Part shown: positions 34,913 to 43,384 of the stretch, one piece after another
How positions within the stretch are numbered: the stretch's first letter is position 1
How the letters are laid out: every line of letters begins with the position of its first letter
From: GCA-003244245 sp963823755
GTDB taxonomy: Bacteria; Actinomycetota; Actinomycetes; Mycobacteriales; Pseudonocardiaceae
DNA length: 64,000 nucleotides
Assembly (NCBI GenBank): GCA_963823755.1
Contig: CAWGMP010000003.1
Coordinates: 62,001 to 126,000, forward strand
Direction: 5' to 3'
The notes under the pieces: model-generated
What the model was told of the DNA's origin: nothing
What the model saw: only the letters and a program-made list of their open reading frames with translations
Database searches by the model: none
Made by a program: the position numbers and the translations under genes

Positions 34913-35476
34913 TCAAAACGGCTCGTTGCCTGGTTTCCATTTGATACCGCAGCCCATGCTGGGCACCTGAGGTTCGGGCACGGGCTGCTCCGCCCGCACC
35001 AGCTCCAACGCGGCCCGCAATGCCTTACCGGTCACTGGAGCCTCGTTGCGGGGGCGGGACTCGTCGAACTCACCCCGGTAGGCAAGCCGGCGGGTGGCGT
35101 TATAGAGGAAGAAGTCCGGCGTGCACGCGGCCTGGTAGGCCAATGCGACCTGCTGGGTGTCATCGAGTAGGTACGGGAAGGTGAAGCCAGCGCGGTGTGC
35201 CTGTTCGGTCAACCCGACGGGACCATCGTCAGGATAGTTCTCGATGTCGTTGCTGCAGATCGCCACCGCGGCCACGTCCTGTTCGTACTCGGCGACCAAG
35301 GAGCCGAGTTCCCGTTCGATGTGTCGCACATACGGACAGTGATTGGACAAGAACATCACCAGCAGCGGCCGACCGGGGGCAAGGTCATCAGAGGTCACGA
35401 TCTGGCCCTCGAGAGACGGCAGGGCGAAAGATGGCGCCGACGTACCGAGCGGGACCATAAACGAGTTCACTGCCAT
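34913..35476 (-). CDS. Thioredoxin-fold redoxin family protein
   Basis: A 187-aa cytosolic AhpC/TSA-like protein. The active-site region is LLVMFLSNHCPYVRHIERE, with a single Cys (HCPYV) instead of CxxC. TPDFFLYN and the C-terminal PSMGCGIKWKPGNEPF with a second Cys are typical of this subgroup. A thiol reductase or peroxidase-like role is likely. The start is ATG 35476; the longer reading from 35542 has no support. The gene converges on the helicase gene with about 70 nt between them. Confidence 0.85.
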   Translation of the reverse strand: MAVNSFMVPLGTSAPSFALPSLEGQIVTSDDLAPGRPLLVMFLSNHCPYVRHIERELGSLVAEYEQDVAAVAICSNDIENYPDDGPVGLTEQAHRAGFTFPYLLDDTQQVALAYQAACTPDFFLYNATRRLAYRGEFDESRPRNEAPVTGKALRAALELVRAEQPVPEPQVPSMGCGIKWKPGNEPF

Positions 35477-35635
35477 GGTCACTAGTTTCCCATCAGCGAG
35501 GATACGCGGATACCCGCAAGGGCGTACCCGATCCTGGATCATGCCCGGTTCGCACCCAGCGATGGAAACCGGCTGACGGCCTGGACGCCGTGCCGGGGCT
35601 GCTGCTCATCCCCCGCCTCGGGCAGGCTACGCCGC

Positions 35636-35681
35636 AGGCCCGTCGAACAGTTCAACCACCGTGGACCGGTTCGACGGGCCT
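35636..35681 (-). terminator. Hairpin downstream of the MT0933-like gene
   Basis: A perfect 13-bp stem: AGGCCCGTCGAAC (35636-35648) pairs with GTTCGACGGGCCT (35669-35681) around a 20-nt loop. It lies 26 nt after the stop codon of the small minus-strand gene at 35707. There is no U-tract, which is common in high-GC actinobacteria, so termination is inferred from position. Confidence 0.55.
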
Positions 35682-35706
35682 GGCTTCGAAACCTGACCGA
35701 CGCTCG

Positions 35707-35913
35707 CTATGCCGAGCCTCGACCGGTCGCCTCCTGGACCTTGCGCACCACACCGTCGATCTGGCTACTGAACCTGCCCTTGGTGCACCCGTCGACGAAA
35801 CGACCAGCCTGGTCTGCAACCTTGCCGACCGCATCGGGGTTGGTCTTGGCGTAGCGGCGAGCGGCCTCGACGGCCCCCGCCAGGACAACGAGCTTCCCCA
35901 GCTTCCCCAGCAT
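35707..35913 (-). CDS. Small protein resembling MT0933/Rv0909-type antitoxin
   Basis: A 68-aa protein starting MLGKLGKLVVLAGAVEAARR. The segment VGKVADQAGRFVDGCTKGRF followed by SSQIDGVVRKVQEAT resembles the MT0933-like antitoxin family pattern (KAGDFVDxKTxGKYxxxID). No toxin gene adjoins it, so the antitoxin label should be treated as a family name only. The ATG at 35913 has GGAGG 7 nt upstream. Similarity is judged by eye. Confidence 0.6.
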   Translation of the reverse strand: MLGKLGKLVVLAGAVEAARRYAKTNPDAVGKVADQAGRFVDGCTKGRFSSQIDGVVRKVQEATGRGSA

Positions 35914-36045
35914 CGTGCTTCCTCCTTTGGCTGACGACCACAATCCCACGAGATCACAGCGAAGGAGCGAGGATACCGTGCCCGATCATGGCCTGGGAGG
36001 ACGGCGACAGAGAATCCCTAAGAATCCTCCGCCAGAACCCTCCGG

Positions 36046-36423
36046 TCAGAATCCCATTGCCTGGGCCCGCCGCTTCACCTCGCGACCCCGACTGGACCTC
36101 AGTGCGCCGATCGGCGTGCCAGGCAGCGAATCCTCCGCGGTGAACAGCCAACGCAGGATCTCCTCTGCGGAGTAGCCGGCGTCGCGCAGCAAGGTGACCG
36201 TGCCGGGCAGTCCCTTGACGACCGTGTCACCGCTGAGGAACTCCGCGGGAACCACTGCTACACCGTGACGGCGTACTCCCAACAGCTGTCCGTCGCGCAG
36301 CATCTGATGCACTCGGGTGACTGGCAGCCCGAGCCGTTGCGCGACGTCAGGTAGCGGAAGTACCACCACCTCGGGATCGAGCACGTCCACGGCGATGGGG
36401 GTGTCGCTCACAGTGGTCACCAT
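36046..36423 (-). CDS. Rv2175c family DNA-binding protein
   Basis: A 125-aa regulator with an N-terminal HTH (PLPDVAQRLGLPVTRVHQMLRD) and a C-terminal domain (GTVTLLRDAGYSAEEILRWLFTAEDSLPG). In M. tuberculosis Rv2175c is encoded next to pknL and is a PknL substrate. Here too it is divergent from pknL with 65 nt between starts, so a shared promoter region is likely. The N-terminus is MVTTVSDTP, with Thr residues where the mycobacterial protein is phosphorylated; that parallel is inference. Confidence 0.88.
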   Translation of the reverse strand: MVTTVSDTPIAVDVLDPEVVVLPLPDVAQRLGLPVTRVHQMLRDGQLLGVRRHGVAVVPAEFLSGDTVVKGLPGTVTLLRDAGYSAEEILRWLFTAEDSLPGTPIGALRSSRGREVKRRAQAMGF

Positions 36424-36488
36424 GCCATACCCGCCAGCCGACGCCCTTCCGCCGTTCGGGCAGCGCCGGGTCCGTACGATCCGGGGCT

Positions 36489-38492
36489 GTGGAGCGACAG
36501 GGGCCCGATTACGGCGGGAACCTGGTCGGCACCCTGCTGGATGGGCGCTACCGGGTTGGTCCGATGCTGGCCCGCGGTGGCATGTCCACCGTCTACCGCG
36601 GCACGGACACCCGACTGGAGCGTTCCGTCGCCATCAAGGTGATGGCGACGCGGTTCGTCGCCGACCCGATCTTCCTGGAGCGCTTCGCGCGGGAAGCCCG
36701 CGCCGCGGCGCGGTTGCACCATCCCGGGGTCGTCGGGGTCCACGACCAAGGTGTCGACTCCTCTCTCGCCGGTGACTGCGTGTTTTTGGTGATGGAACTG
36801 GTGGACGGCGGAACCTTACGGGACTTGCTCCGCCAGTACGGCAAGCTGCCGGTGCCGCTCGCTCTTTCGGTAGCCGACATGGTGCTCTCGGCCCTGGCCG
36901 CAGCACACCGGGAGGGGCTGGTCCATCGCGACATCAAGCCGGAGAACGTTCTCATCGGGCCCGGCGGTGTGGTGAAAGTGGCCGACTTCGGGCTGGTCCG
37001 CGCAGCCGCCGAGGCCGGCAACAACACCGGAGACGTCATCCTCGGCACCGTGGCCTACCTCTCACCCGAGCAGGTCGCGACTGGGGCAGCTGATGCCCGC
37101 AGCGATGTCTACGCCGCTGGCGTGCTGCTGTTCGAGATGCTCACCGGGACACCGCCCTACACCGGCGAGACTGCTTTATCGGTGGCCTACCACCACGTCA
37201 ACGACGACATGCCAGCCCCGAGCACGGCTGGTGCTGTGGTGCCCGCACCGCTGGACGACCTGATCGTGCGGGCCACCCGTCGAGACCCGGCGGTCCGCCC
37301 GCCGGACGCGGGGGCATTCCTGCGCATGCTGCAGATGGTGCGAACCGACCTGGGGATCGAGCGGGTACCGGTTCCCGTGCCCGTGGCCCCAGCTGAATTC
37401 CTCGGTGCCACAGCGGTGGCCCCCCTCGACCACGGACCGCGCGGAACCAGAGCCCTCACCAGGGTCGACGTGCCGATGATGGATAGACCAGACCCACAGC
37501 GAGCCGGGCCGCCAGGGTCCCCGGTAGGCACCGCATTGAGACCCCAGCCAGACAAGCCAGGGCCCTATCAGGATTCCTACCGACGCGAACGGGCTCGCAA
37601 TCGGCGGGCCTTCATCGCCTGGATGGTGATTGTGCTGACATTGGCCAGCGCGATCGGGGTCAGCGCCTGGTGGCTGGGCAGCGGCCGATGGACCGAGGTC
37701 CCCGACCTCACGGGGCTGCAGCGTGGGGCGGTGACGACCGCGCTGGCCTCCGCTGACCTCAAGGCCGACCTCACTGAAGACCACAACGACACCATCCCTG
37801 ACGGCAGGGTGATCAGTAGTGACCCCGCGCCGGGCCATCGCGCGATGCGCGGCTCGGATGTCACCGTGGTGATCTCACTAGGCCACCCGGTGGTGCCCGA
37901 CTTGGCGGCAGGTAGCACCACTGAGGACGCCGAGCGCGCGATCCAGCAGGCGGACCTGAGCCCGCGGCGAGACCCCGGCTCCGAGGAGTTCAACGACGGT
38001 GTCCCAGCCGGCGCCGTGATCGGACTGCGGCCGGCGCCCGGCACTAGGCTCACCGTCGGCGCCCCGGTCACTGTGGTAATCAGCAAAGGTCCAGCTCCGA
38101 CCAAGGTGCCGGACGTGCGGGGGATGCGCCAGGCAGACGCGGTCGCGACGCTGGCCCGTGCTGGTTTGACCGCGCAGGTGCGGCGCCAGTTCGACGACCA
38201 GATCGCCGGCGGTCACGCCATCGGCACCGACCCCATCGCCGGTACCGGCGCCACCCGGGGCACCGGAGTCATCCTGCTGGTGAGCACCGCGCCCGTGGTG
38301 CCTGAGGTGGTCGGGCTACCGGTCGCCCAGGCCCGCCAGGTGCTCGCTGACGCGGGACTGACCAGCACAGTCAACCAGTCGCTCGGCGGATTCGGCGTTC
38401 TCGGGGGATTCTCCGACCGGGTGATCTCTCAGTCACCCGGGGCCGGTCAGCCGGTTCGCCCCGGCACCACCGTCGCGCTGACGACGTTATGA
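36489..38492 (+). CDS. pknL: PASTA-domain Ser/Thr kinase PknL
   Basis: A 667-aa transmembrane kinase. The cytoplasmic kinase domain (about 20-280) has the loop ARGGMSTVYRG, Lys in VAIKVM, HRDIKPENVL, VADFGLVR and GTVAYLSPEQ. A juxtamembrane linker and one helix (FIAWMVIVLTLASAIGVSAWWL, about 375-395) follow. The outside part has four PASTA repeats beginning VPDLTGLQ, VPDLAAGS, VPDVRGMR and VPEVVGLP. PASTA repeats sense peptidoglycan or lipid II in related kinases. M. tuberculosis PknL lacks PASTA domains, so this is the corynebacterial form. The start is GTG 36489. Confidence 0.93.
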   Translation: MERQGPDYGGNLVGTLLDGRYRVGPMLARGGMSTVYRGTDTRLERSVAIKVMATRFVADPIFLERFAREARAAARLHHPGVVGVHDQGVDSSLAGDCVFLVMELVDGGTLRDLLRQYGKLPVPLALSVADMVLSALAAAHREGLVHRDIKPENVLIGPGGVVKVADFGLVRAAAEAGNNTGDVILGTVAYLSPEQVATGAADARSDVYAAGVLLFEMLTGTPPYTGETALSVAYHHVNDDMPAPSTAGAVVPAPLDDLIVRATRRDPAVRPPDAGAFLRMLQMVRTDLGIERVPVPVPVAPAEFLGATAVAPLDHGPRGTRALTRVDVPMMDRPDPQRAGPPGSPVGTALRPQPDKPGPYQDSYRRERARNRRAFIAWMVIVLTLASAIGVSAWWLGSGRWTEVPDLTGLQRGAVTTALASADLKADLTEDHNDTIPDGRVISSDPAPGHRAMRGSDVTVVISLGHPVVPDLAAGSTTEDAERAIQQADLSPRRDPGSEEFNDGVPAGAVIGLRPAPGTRLTVGAPVTVVISKGPAPTKVPDVRGMRQADAVATLARAGLTAQVRRQFDDQIAGGHAIGTDPIAGTGATRGTGVILLVSTAPVVPEVVGLPVAQARQVLADAGLTSTVNQSLGGFGVLGGFSDRVISQSPGAGQPVRPGTTVALTTL

Positions 38493-38576
38493 GACACTTC
38501 GCGCTTCCCAGCCAAGGGATTGTCTTCCGTACGCTCGGCCGGTGTCGCAGACATTGCCACCATCACGTGCCCACCA

Positions 38577-39965
38577 TCACGTGCGGAGCATCTCCGCAAC
38601 CAGGAACGCCAGCTCCAGAGCCTGCTGGGTGTTCAGCCTCGGATCGCACGCGGTTTCATAACGGCCGGACAGGTCTGCATCGGAGATGTCCTGGGCGCCG
38701 CCGAGACACTCAGTGACGTCTTCCCCGGTGAGCTCCACGTGGATCCCTCCAGGATGGGTTCCTAGCGCATGATGTACCTCGAAGAAACCCTGCACCTCGT
38801 CGACCACCCAGTCGAAATGCCTGGTCTTGTAACCGGTGGACGATTCGATGGTGTTGCCGTGCATCGGGTCGCAATGCCAGATCACCTGGTGCCCAGCGGC
38901 TGTGACCTTCTGCACGATCCCCGGCAGCACATCACGGACCCGCTGCGCCCCCATCCGGGAGATCAGGGTGAGCCGGCCCGGCACGCCGTACGGGTCAAGC
39001 CGCTCGACGTACTCCACGGCCTGGTCTGGTGTGGTACCCGGACCGAGCTTGAGCCCGATCGGGTTGGCCAGCAGTTCGGCGAAGGCGATGTGCGCCCCGT
39101 CCAACGCTCGGGTCCGCTCCCCCACCCACAGGAAGTGCGCGGACAGGTCGTAGAGCTTGGGCGTCGGGCCGGTGGCGTCCATGCGGAGCATCGCGCGCTC
39201 ATAGTCGAGCACCAACGCCTCGTGACTGGCGTAGATCTCGGTGGAGAGCAGGGATGAGTCGTCCACGCCACATGCCGACATGAAGCGCAAGCCTCGATCG
39301 ATCTCGCCGGCCAGCGCCTCGTAGCGAGCCCCCGCCGGGGACCGCCGCACGAAGTCCTTGTTCCAGTCATGCACCCGGTGCAGGTCGGCCATGCCGGCCA
39401 GGGTCACCGCCCGAACCAGGTTCATCGCCGCAGCGGCGTTGGCGTAGGCCCGGATCATCCGCGACGGATCGTGTACCCGCGCCTCGGGACTGGGACGCAG
39501 AGAGTTGATCATATCGCCGCGGTAGGACGTGAGACCCAGTGCGTCGACCGACGCGGACCGTGGCTTGGCGTATTGCCCGGCCACCCGTCCTACCTTCACC
39601 ACCGGCAGACTTGAGCCGTAGGTGAGCACCACCGCCATCTGCAGCAATGTGCGGATAGTAGCTCGCAGGTGCGGCTCGGTGTTGTCGGCGAAGGTCTCGG
39701 CGCAGTCGCCGCCCTGCAGCAGGAACGCCTCTCCGCGGGCAACAGCTCCGAGTTGGTCCCGCAGCCGGTCCACTTCAGGAGGCACTGTGATCGGCGGGAC
39801 GCTCTCCAGCACGGTGCGAACGCTGCGCACCGCTTCCGGGTCGGGCCAGCTCGGTTGCTGAGCGGCGGGCCGGGCCAGCGCGTCGTCCAACCTGGCACGG
39901 AGATCGGTGGGTAGCGGCGGCAGCTCCGGCAACTCATCGACCGGAACATCCACGGTCCAGTTCAC
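38577..39965 (-). CDS. aroG: Class II DAHP synthase (first step of the shikimate pathway)
   Basis: A 462-aa class II 3-deoxy-7-phosphoheptulonate synthase that condenses PEP and erythrose 4-phosphate. Motifs include LLQGGDCAETF (metal Cys), VGRVAGQYAKPRS, HFLWVGERTR, and VIWHCDPMHGNTIES with the metal-binding His. GGIHVELTGEDVTECLGG is near the C-terminus. The start is GTG 39965. Its place between pknL and the Rv2179c-like exonuclease matches M. tuberculosis, with the phosphofructokinase gene as an extra neighbour. Confidence 0.96.
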   Translation of the reverse strand: MNWTVDVPVDELPELPPLPTDLRARLDDALARPAAQQPSWPDPEAVRSVRTVLESVPPITVPPEVDRLRDQLGAVARGEAFLLQGGDCAETFADNTEPHLRATIRTLLQMAVVLTYGSSLPVVKVGRVAGQYAKPRSASVDALGLTSYRGDMINSLRPSPEARVHDPSRMIRAYANAAAAMNLVRAVTLAGMADLHRVHDWNKDFVRRSPAGARYEALAGEIDRGLRFMSACGVDDSSLLSTEIYASHEALVLDYERAMLRMDATGPTPKLYDLSAHFLWVGERTRALDGAHIAFAELLANPIGLKLGPGTTPDQAVEYVERLDPYGVPGRLTLISRMGAQRVRDVLPGIVQKVTAAGHQVIWHCDPMHGNTIESSTGYKTRHFDWVVDEVQGFFEVHHALGTHPGGIHVELTGEDVTECLGGAQDISDADLSGRYETACDPRLNTQQALELAFLVAEMLRT

Positions 39966-40026
39966 AGAGCAGGAGCCTATGGGGTGACGCGCTGGACCAG
40001 CCCACCGGGCCGGTCCCGTGGGACCG

Positions 40027-41049
40027 TCAGCCGAAGAAGACCTCAGCCTCCGCGTGACGTTCCTGGGGTACTGTCTTGACTTCTGCGGTGGCCTCAGCCA
40101 GTTTCACCCGGATGATGTCGGTGCCGCGCAGCGCGACCATCACCCCGTGGTCGCCATCGTGCACCGCATCGACTGCATGCAGGCCGAACCGGGTGGCCAG
40201 TACCCGGTCATAGGCGGTGGGCGTACCCCCGCGCTGGATGTGGCCGAGAACCACGGCGCGGGACTCAGCGCCGGTGCGTCGAGCGATCTCGTCGGCCAAC
40301 CAGCCCCCAACCCCACCCAGACGCTGGTGACCGAAGGCATCGACCTCCGCGGTGGCCAGCAGCTCCGCGCCACCCTCGGGGACCGCCCCCTCAGCGACCA
40401 CAACGATCGCGGCGTCTTCCCGCTCAAGACACCGGAGGACCCACTGGCACACCCGCTCCACAGAAAAAGGCCGCTCTGGCATCAAGATGACATTGGCCCC
40501 ACCGGCCATCCCGGAGTGCAACGCGATCCACCCCGCATGGCGACCCATCACCTCGACCACCGCCGCCCGGTGATGCGACTCAGCGGTGGTCCGCAACCGA
40601 TCGACCGCCTCAGTCGCGATATGCACCGCCGTGTCGAACCCGAAGGTGTAATCGGTAGCACTCAGGTCGTTGTCGATGGTCTTGGGCACACCCACCACAA
40701 AAACCCCCTCTTCACTCAGCCGACCGGCCACCCCCAGGGTGTCCTCCCCGCCGATCGCGATCAAAGCATCCACACCGTGCTCGGCAAGAGTCCGCTTGAC
40801 CTGCTCAGCCCCACCATCGCGATAGGGATTGGTCCGCGAGGTCCGCAAGATGGTACCGCCCAGCGGGAGGATGTCCTCCACGTCAGCCAGGCTCAGCGGG
40901 CGCATCAACCCTTGCATCGGACCCCGCCAACCCTCCCTGAATCCGATGATCTCATCCCCGTAGACCTCGATACCCTTACGGACCACCGCCCGGATCACCG
41001 CATTAAGCCCCGGACAGTCACCGCCCCCCGTGAGCACACCTATACGCAT
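40027..41049 (-). CDS. 6-phosphofructokinase with pyrophosphate-type active-site residues
   Basis: A 340-aa PfkA-family enzyme. The phosphate-binding start is MRIGVLTGGGDCPGLNAVIR. The diagnostic positions read GGEDTLG (Asp103) and PKTIDND (Lys123). ATP enzymes of the E. coli type have Gly at both, and the PPi enzyme of Amycolatopsis methanolica has Asp and Lys. The residues therefore predict a PPi donor. GFDTAV, MGRHAGWIAL and GHIQRGGTP are the other conserved segments. The ATG at 41049 has AAGGTG 6 nt upstream. Confidence 0.92.
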   Translation of the reverse strand: MRIGVLTGGGDCPGLNAVIRAVVRKGIEVYGDEIIGFREGWRGPMQGLMRPLSLADVEDILPLGGTILRTSRTNPYRDGGAEQVKRTLAEHGVDALIAIGGEDTLGVAGRLSEEGVFVVGVPKTIDNDLSATDYTFGFDTAVHIATEAVDRLRTTAESHHRAAVVEVMGRHAGWIALHSGMAGGANVILMPERPFSVERVCQWVLRCLEREDAAIVVVAEGAVPEGGAELLATAEVDAFGHQRLGGVGGWLADEIARRTGAESRAVVLGHIQRGGTPTAYDRVLATRFGLHAVDAVHDGDHGVMVALRGTDIIRVKLAEATAEVKTVPQERHAEAEVFFG

Positions 41050-41127
41050 GTGATTCACCTTCCCACTTCGTACCGGATTGACGTGCGAGAGCCTCGCACG
41101 GCTGGATCGCCGCGGCAAAGCGAGAGG

Positions 41128-41631
41128 TCAGCGAGGACGACTTTGCTGTGCCATGCGGTGCTGTTCGATCACCCGCCACCGGGTGAGGTTGTACCGTGCG
41201 TCGGCGACAGCGTTGTGGGCGTTACTGGGCGGCGGGGGCAACGCCGGCTTGCCAGCGTCCTCCCAGCGTTGCCGCAAGTCACGAGTGAACCGAGGGAGCG
41301 CCCGAGGCAACGCTGGCATCGGGCCCCATAACTGGGCGAAGGCGACATGGTCGTAAGCGGCGAACCAGGCCCACAGCTCCACCCGCTCGCCGGACGCAGT
41401 GAGAAACTCCAGCAGCGTATCGCGGATGGCTGCCCGGCCGCGCCACGCCTGGTCGGCAGGCGAAGGCAGTTTGGGCAACACGTGTGCTCGGACCCAGTCA
41501 CCAGCCCGCCCGGGATCGAACTCGGTGGATACGGCGTAGTACTCCCGACCCTGCTCGTCCACCACCCCGATGGAGATCAGCTCGATGGTGACGCCGTCCT
41601 CGATGAACTCGCAGTCGTAGAAGAACCGCAC
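41128..41631 (-). CDS. 3'-5' exoribonuclease, Rv2179c family
   Basis: A 167-aa DEDD-type exonuclease. Acidic residues appear in MRFFYDCEFIEDG (DxE), WFAAYDHVAF, and HNAVADARYNL with the final His/Asp pair. Rv2179c was described as an RNase T-like founder of an exoribonuclease family. The start is GTG 41631. The gene follows aroG and pfk on the same strand and matches the M. tuberculosis order. Confidence 0.92.
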   Translation of the reverse strand: MRFFYDCEFIEDGVTIELISIGVVDEQGREYYAVSTEFDPGRAGDWVRAHVLPKLPSPADQAWRGRAAIRDTLLEFLTASGERVELWAWFAAYDHVAFAQLWGPMPALPRALPRFTRDLRQRWEDAGKPALPPPPSNAHNAVADARYNLTRWRVIEQHRMAQQSRPR

Positions 41632-41679
41632 CTGGACCGACCCCCGCCCTCTCTGAGCTCTCCCTGAGCGGAGAAAACG

Positions 41680-41874
41680 TTACGACGATCTCTCCTCTGT
41701 CTGCACAGTGTCCGCAGGAGCCGGCAGTGCGCGCTCAACAGCCTCTCGTATGCGGTCGTCAGAGTCGGGCCACAGGTGGGTATAGGGGCCTAGCGTGTCG
41801 CCGCCGACGAGTGTCCGCACCGCCGCTGCACCGTCTTGACGCTCTCGCCGTGGCGGATCAGCGTCAAGGTGCAA
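41680..41874 (-). pseudogene. Remnant of a tyrosine-type integrase (C-terminal end only)
   Basis: The frame contains GGDTLGPYTHLWPDSDDRIR followed by EAVERAL. This is the C-terminal signature of actinobacterial phage or plasmid integrases (usually TYxHLWPDSDDRTRxAVxxxL), where the Tyr is the catalytic residue. No upstream integrase body is present: the frame starts only about 25 codons before this signature with no good start. It is best read as a decayed integrase left by a lost element. In M. tuberculosis the genes Rv2180c and Rv2181 occupy this position; they are absent here. Confidence 0.6.
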
Positions 41875-41952
41875 AATGCTTGAGCGCGTGAGCCCGACTC
41901 GCTCCGGTACGCCCGTTCACGCAGCTCAGAGCATGCACGGTCACTATTAGCA

Positions 41953-41970
41953 CAGGGGGTCGCACCCCTG
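41953..41970 (-). terminator. Short GC hairpin downstream of the acyltransferase gene
   Basis: CAGGGG (41953-41958) and CCCCTG (41965-41970) form a 6-bp stem with a 6-nt loop, about 65 nt after the plsC-type stop. It may be a terminator or part of the old element boundary. The rest of 41875-42033 shows nothing further. Confidence 0.3.
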
Positions 41971-42033
41971 GTTGCATCCGCAGAAGAACCACACGATCGA
42001 CCAGCCTACGCAGTTGCCGGCCAACCGAACCGG

Positions 42034-42741
42034 TCAGGATGCCTTGAGGGCCAGCCGCGGCGGTCGCCCCTCGCGCTCTTTGACCGAAGTCGCGTACATG
42101 TCGACGTACTCCTGACCGGAAAGTTCCATCAGAGAATACATGATCTCATCGACTATGGACCGCTCAACGAATCGGTCACCGACCAGGCCCGCATATCGAG
42201 AGAAATCCAACGGCGCACCGAAGCGTATCTCTACCGGATGCGGGCGCCACATTTTGGTACCGATGGGGCTGACCTTGTCGGTGCCCACCATAACGACCGG
42301 AATCACCGGAACACCGGCCTCCAGCGCCATTCGGGCGACACCTGTCTTACCCTTGTACAAGCGGCCGTCCGGGGACCGAGTGCCTTCCGGATAGATGCCG
42401 AGCAACTTTCCCTGAGCCAGCAACCGCACTCCGGTGCCCAGGGCGGCCTGAGCAGCGGATGCACTGGAGCGGTCGATGGGAACTTGGCCGGCAGCGCTGA
42501 AGAACTGCCGCTTGAGCCATCCCCGCAGTCCGGGCGTGGTGAAGTACTCTCGCTTGGCCAGGAAGGTCAGCCGGCGACGGATCATCAGCGGTAGGAAGAA
42601 CGAGTCAGCGACGGCAAGGTGGTTGCTGGCCAGAATGGCGCCACCCCGCTCGGGGATATGCTCGGCGCCCTGGACCTGCGGGTGGCATGTCAGCCGCATC
42701 AACGGGCCGAGCAGCAGGTGCTTGAGCAGCCAGTAGAACAC
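42034..42741 (-). CDS. 1-acyl-sn-glycerol-3-phosphate acyltransferase (PlsC family, Rv2182c-like)
   Basis: A 235-aa acyltransferase acting at the cytoplasmic membrane. The catalytic block is LASNHLAVADSFFLP (NHx4D), followed by GQVPIDRSS and the substrate-binding LGIYPEGTRSPDGRLYKGKTG (EGTR) and VPVIPVVMVGTD. A hydrophobic N-terminus (MFYWLLKHLLLGPLM) is consistent with membrane association. The start is GTG 42741. The upstream 178 nt contain a TATAGT-like hexamer on the minus strand near 42895, a possible promoter. Confidence 0.91.
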   Translation of the reverse strand: MFYWLLKHLLLGPLMRLTCHPQVQGAEHIPERGGAILASNHLAVADSFFLPLMIRRRLTFLAKREYFTTPGLRGWLKRQFFSAAGQVPIDRSSASAAQAALGTGVRLLAQGKLLGIYPEGTRSPDGRLYKGKTGVARMALEAGVPVIPVVMVGTDKVSPIGTKMWRPHPVEIRFGAPLDFSRYAGLVGDRFVERSIVDEIMYSLMELSGQEYVDMYATSVKEREGRPPRLALKAS

Positions 42742-42919
42742 CGCCTACCGATCCTTCCCTCGCCCTCGCGGGCCCGTGGTAGCAACCAGCCTACGGAGCA
42801 CGGTATCCAGGGCACAACGACCCCGGCTCCACCCTGGCGTACGCAGGCCTGGGGGGCACGGTTCGATGCAGCACGCACTCAAACACGGAGCACAACTATA
42901 ACTCTCAGCGGCCTCGAGC

Positions 42920-43354
42920 TCATGCCTCTACCCGACGCCTGAGTTCCTTCAGCGCGGTATCCATGACGACCTTCTCAGCCTTTCGCTTGATCATCCCGAT
43001 CATGGGAATCGCAAGATCAACCGTGAGACTGTAGGTCACCTTGGTCGACGCGCCGAGGGGTTCCATGACGTAGGAGCCGTGCTGTTCCTTCTGCATCTGG
43101 CCCTCGACCAGTTCCCAGGCCACCGTCAGCCCGTCCTCGGACCAGACGTACTCGAGCACATATTCGTCTTTGACCAGGCCAGCATCCAACACGAACCGGA
43201 CCCGCTCCGCGCGATCACCGGGGCCAGGAACGATCACCTCGGCCTTCTTCACCGCCAACGCCCACTGCGGGTAGACCGAGAAGTCGGCGATCACGTCCAT
43301 GATCGCCTTGGGATCGGCGTTGACGACGATGGACTGGGTTGACTGGTCGGCCAT
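42920..43354 (-). CDS. SRPBCC family protein (Rv2185c-like)
   Basis: A 144-aa START/polyketide-cyclase-fold protein. The N-terminus QSIVVNADPKAIMDVIADFS followed by YPQWALAVKKAEV is the typical ligand-pocket opening. The C-terminus ends in a long amphipathic helix (IGMIKRKAEKVVMDTALKEL). It probably binds a lipid or other hydrophobic ligand. The order SRPBCC, phosphoesterase, FadD15 and PimB' resembles the M. tuberculosis region. The start is ATG 43354. Confidence 0.87.
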   Translation of the reverse strand: MADQSTQSIVVNADPKAIMDVIADFSVYPQWALAVKKAEVIVPGPGDRAERVRFVLDAGLVKDEYVLEYVWSEDGLTVAWELVEGQMQKEQHGSYVMEPLGASTKVTYSLTVDLAIPMIGMIKRKAEKVVMDTALKELRRRVEA

Positions 43355-43384
43355 GCGGCGCAGGCTACCCGCCACCGGGAGTGG

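Noticed and set aside
40018..41331. 437-codon plus-strand frame opposite the phosphofructokinase and exonuclease genes
   Set aside because: Pro/His/Thr-rich antisense translation spanning two real genes.
41953..41970. GC-rich hairpin considered as part of a tRNA or an attachment site near the integrase remnant
   Set aside because: No cloverleaf, anticodon arm or repeated att core could be found, so it is listed only as a weak terminator.
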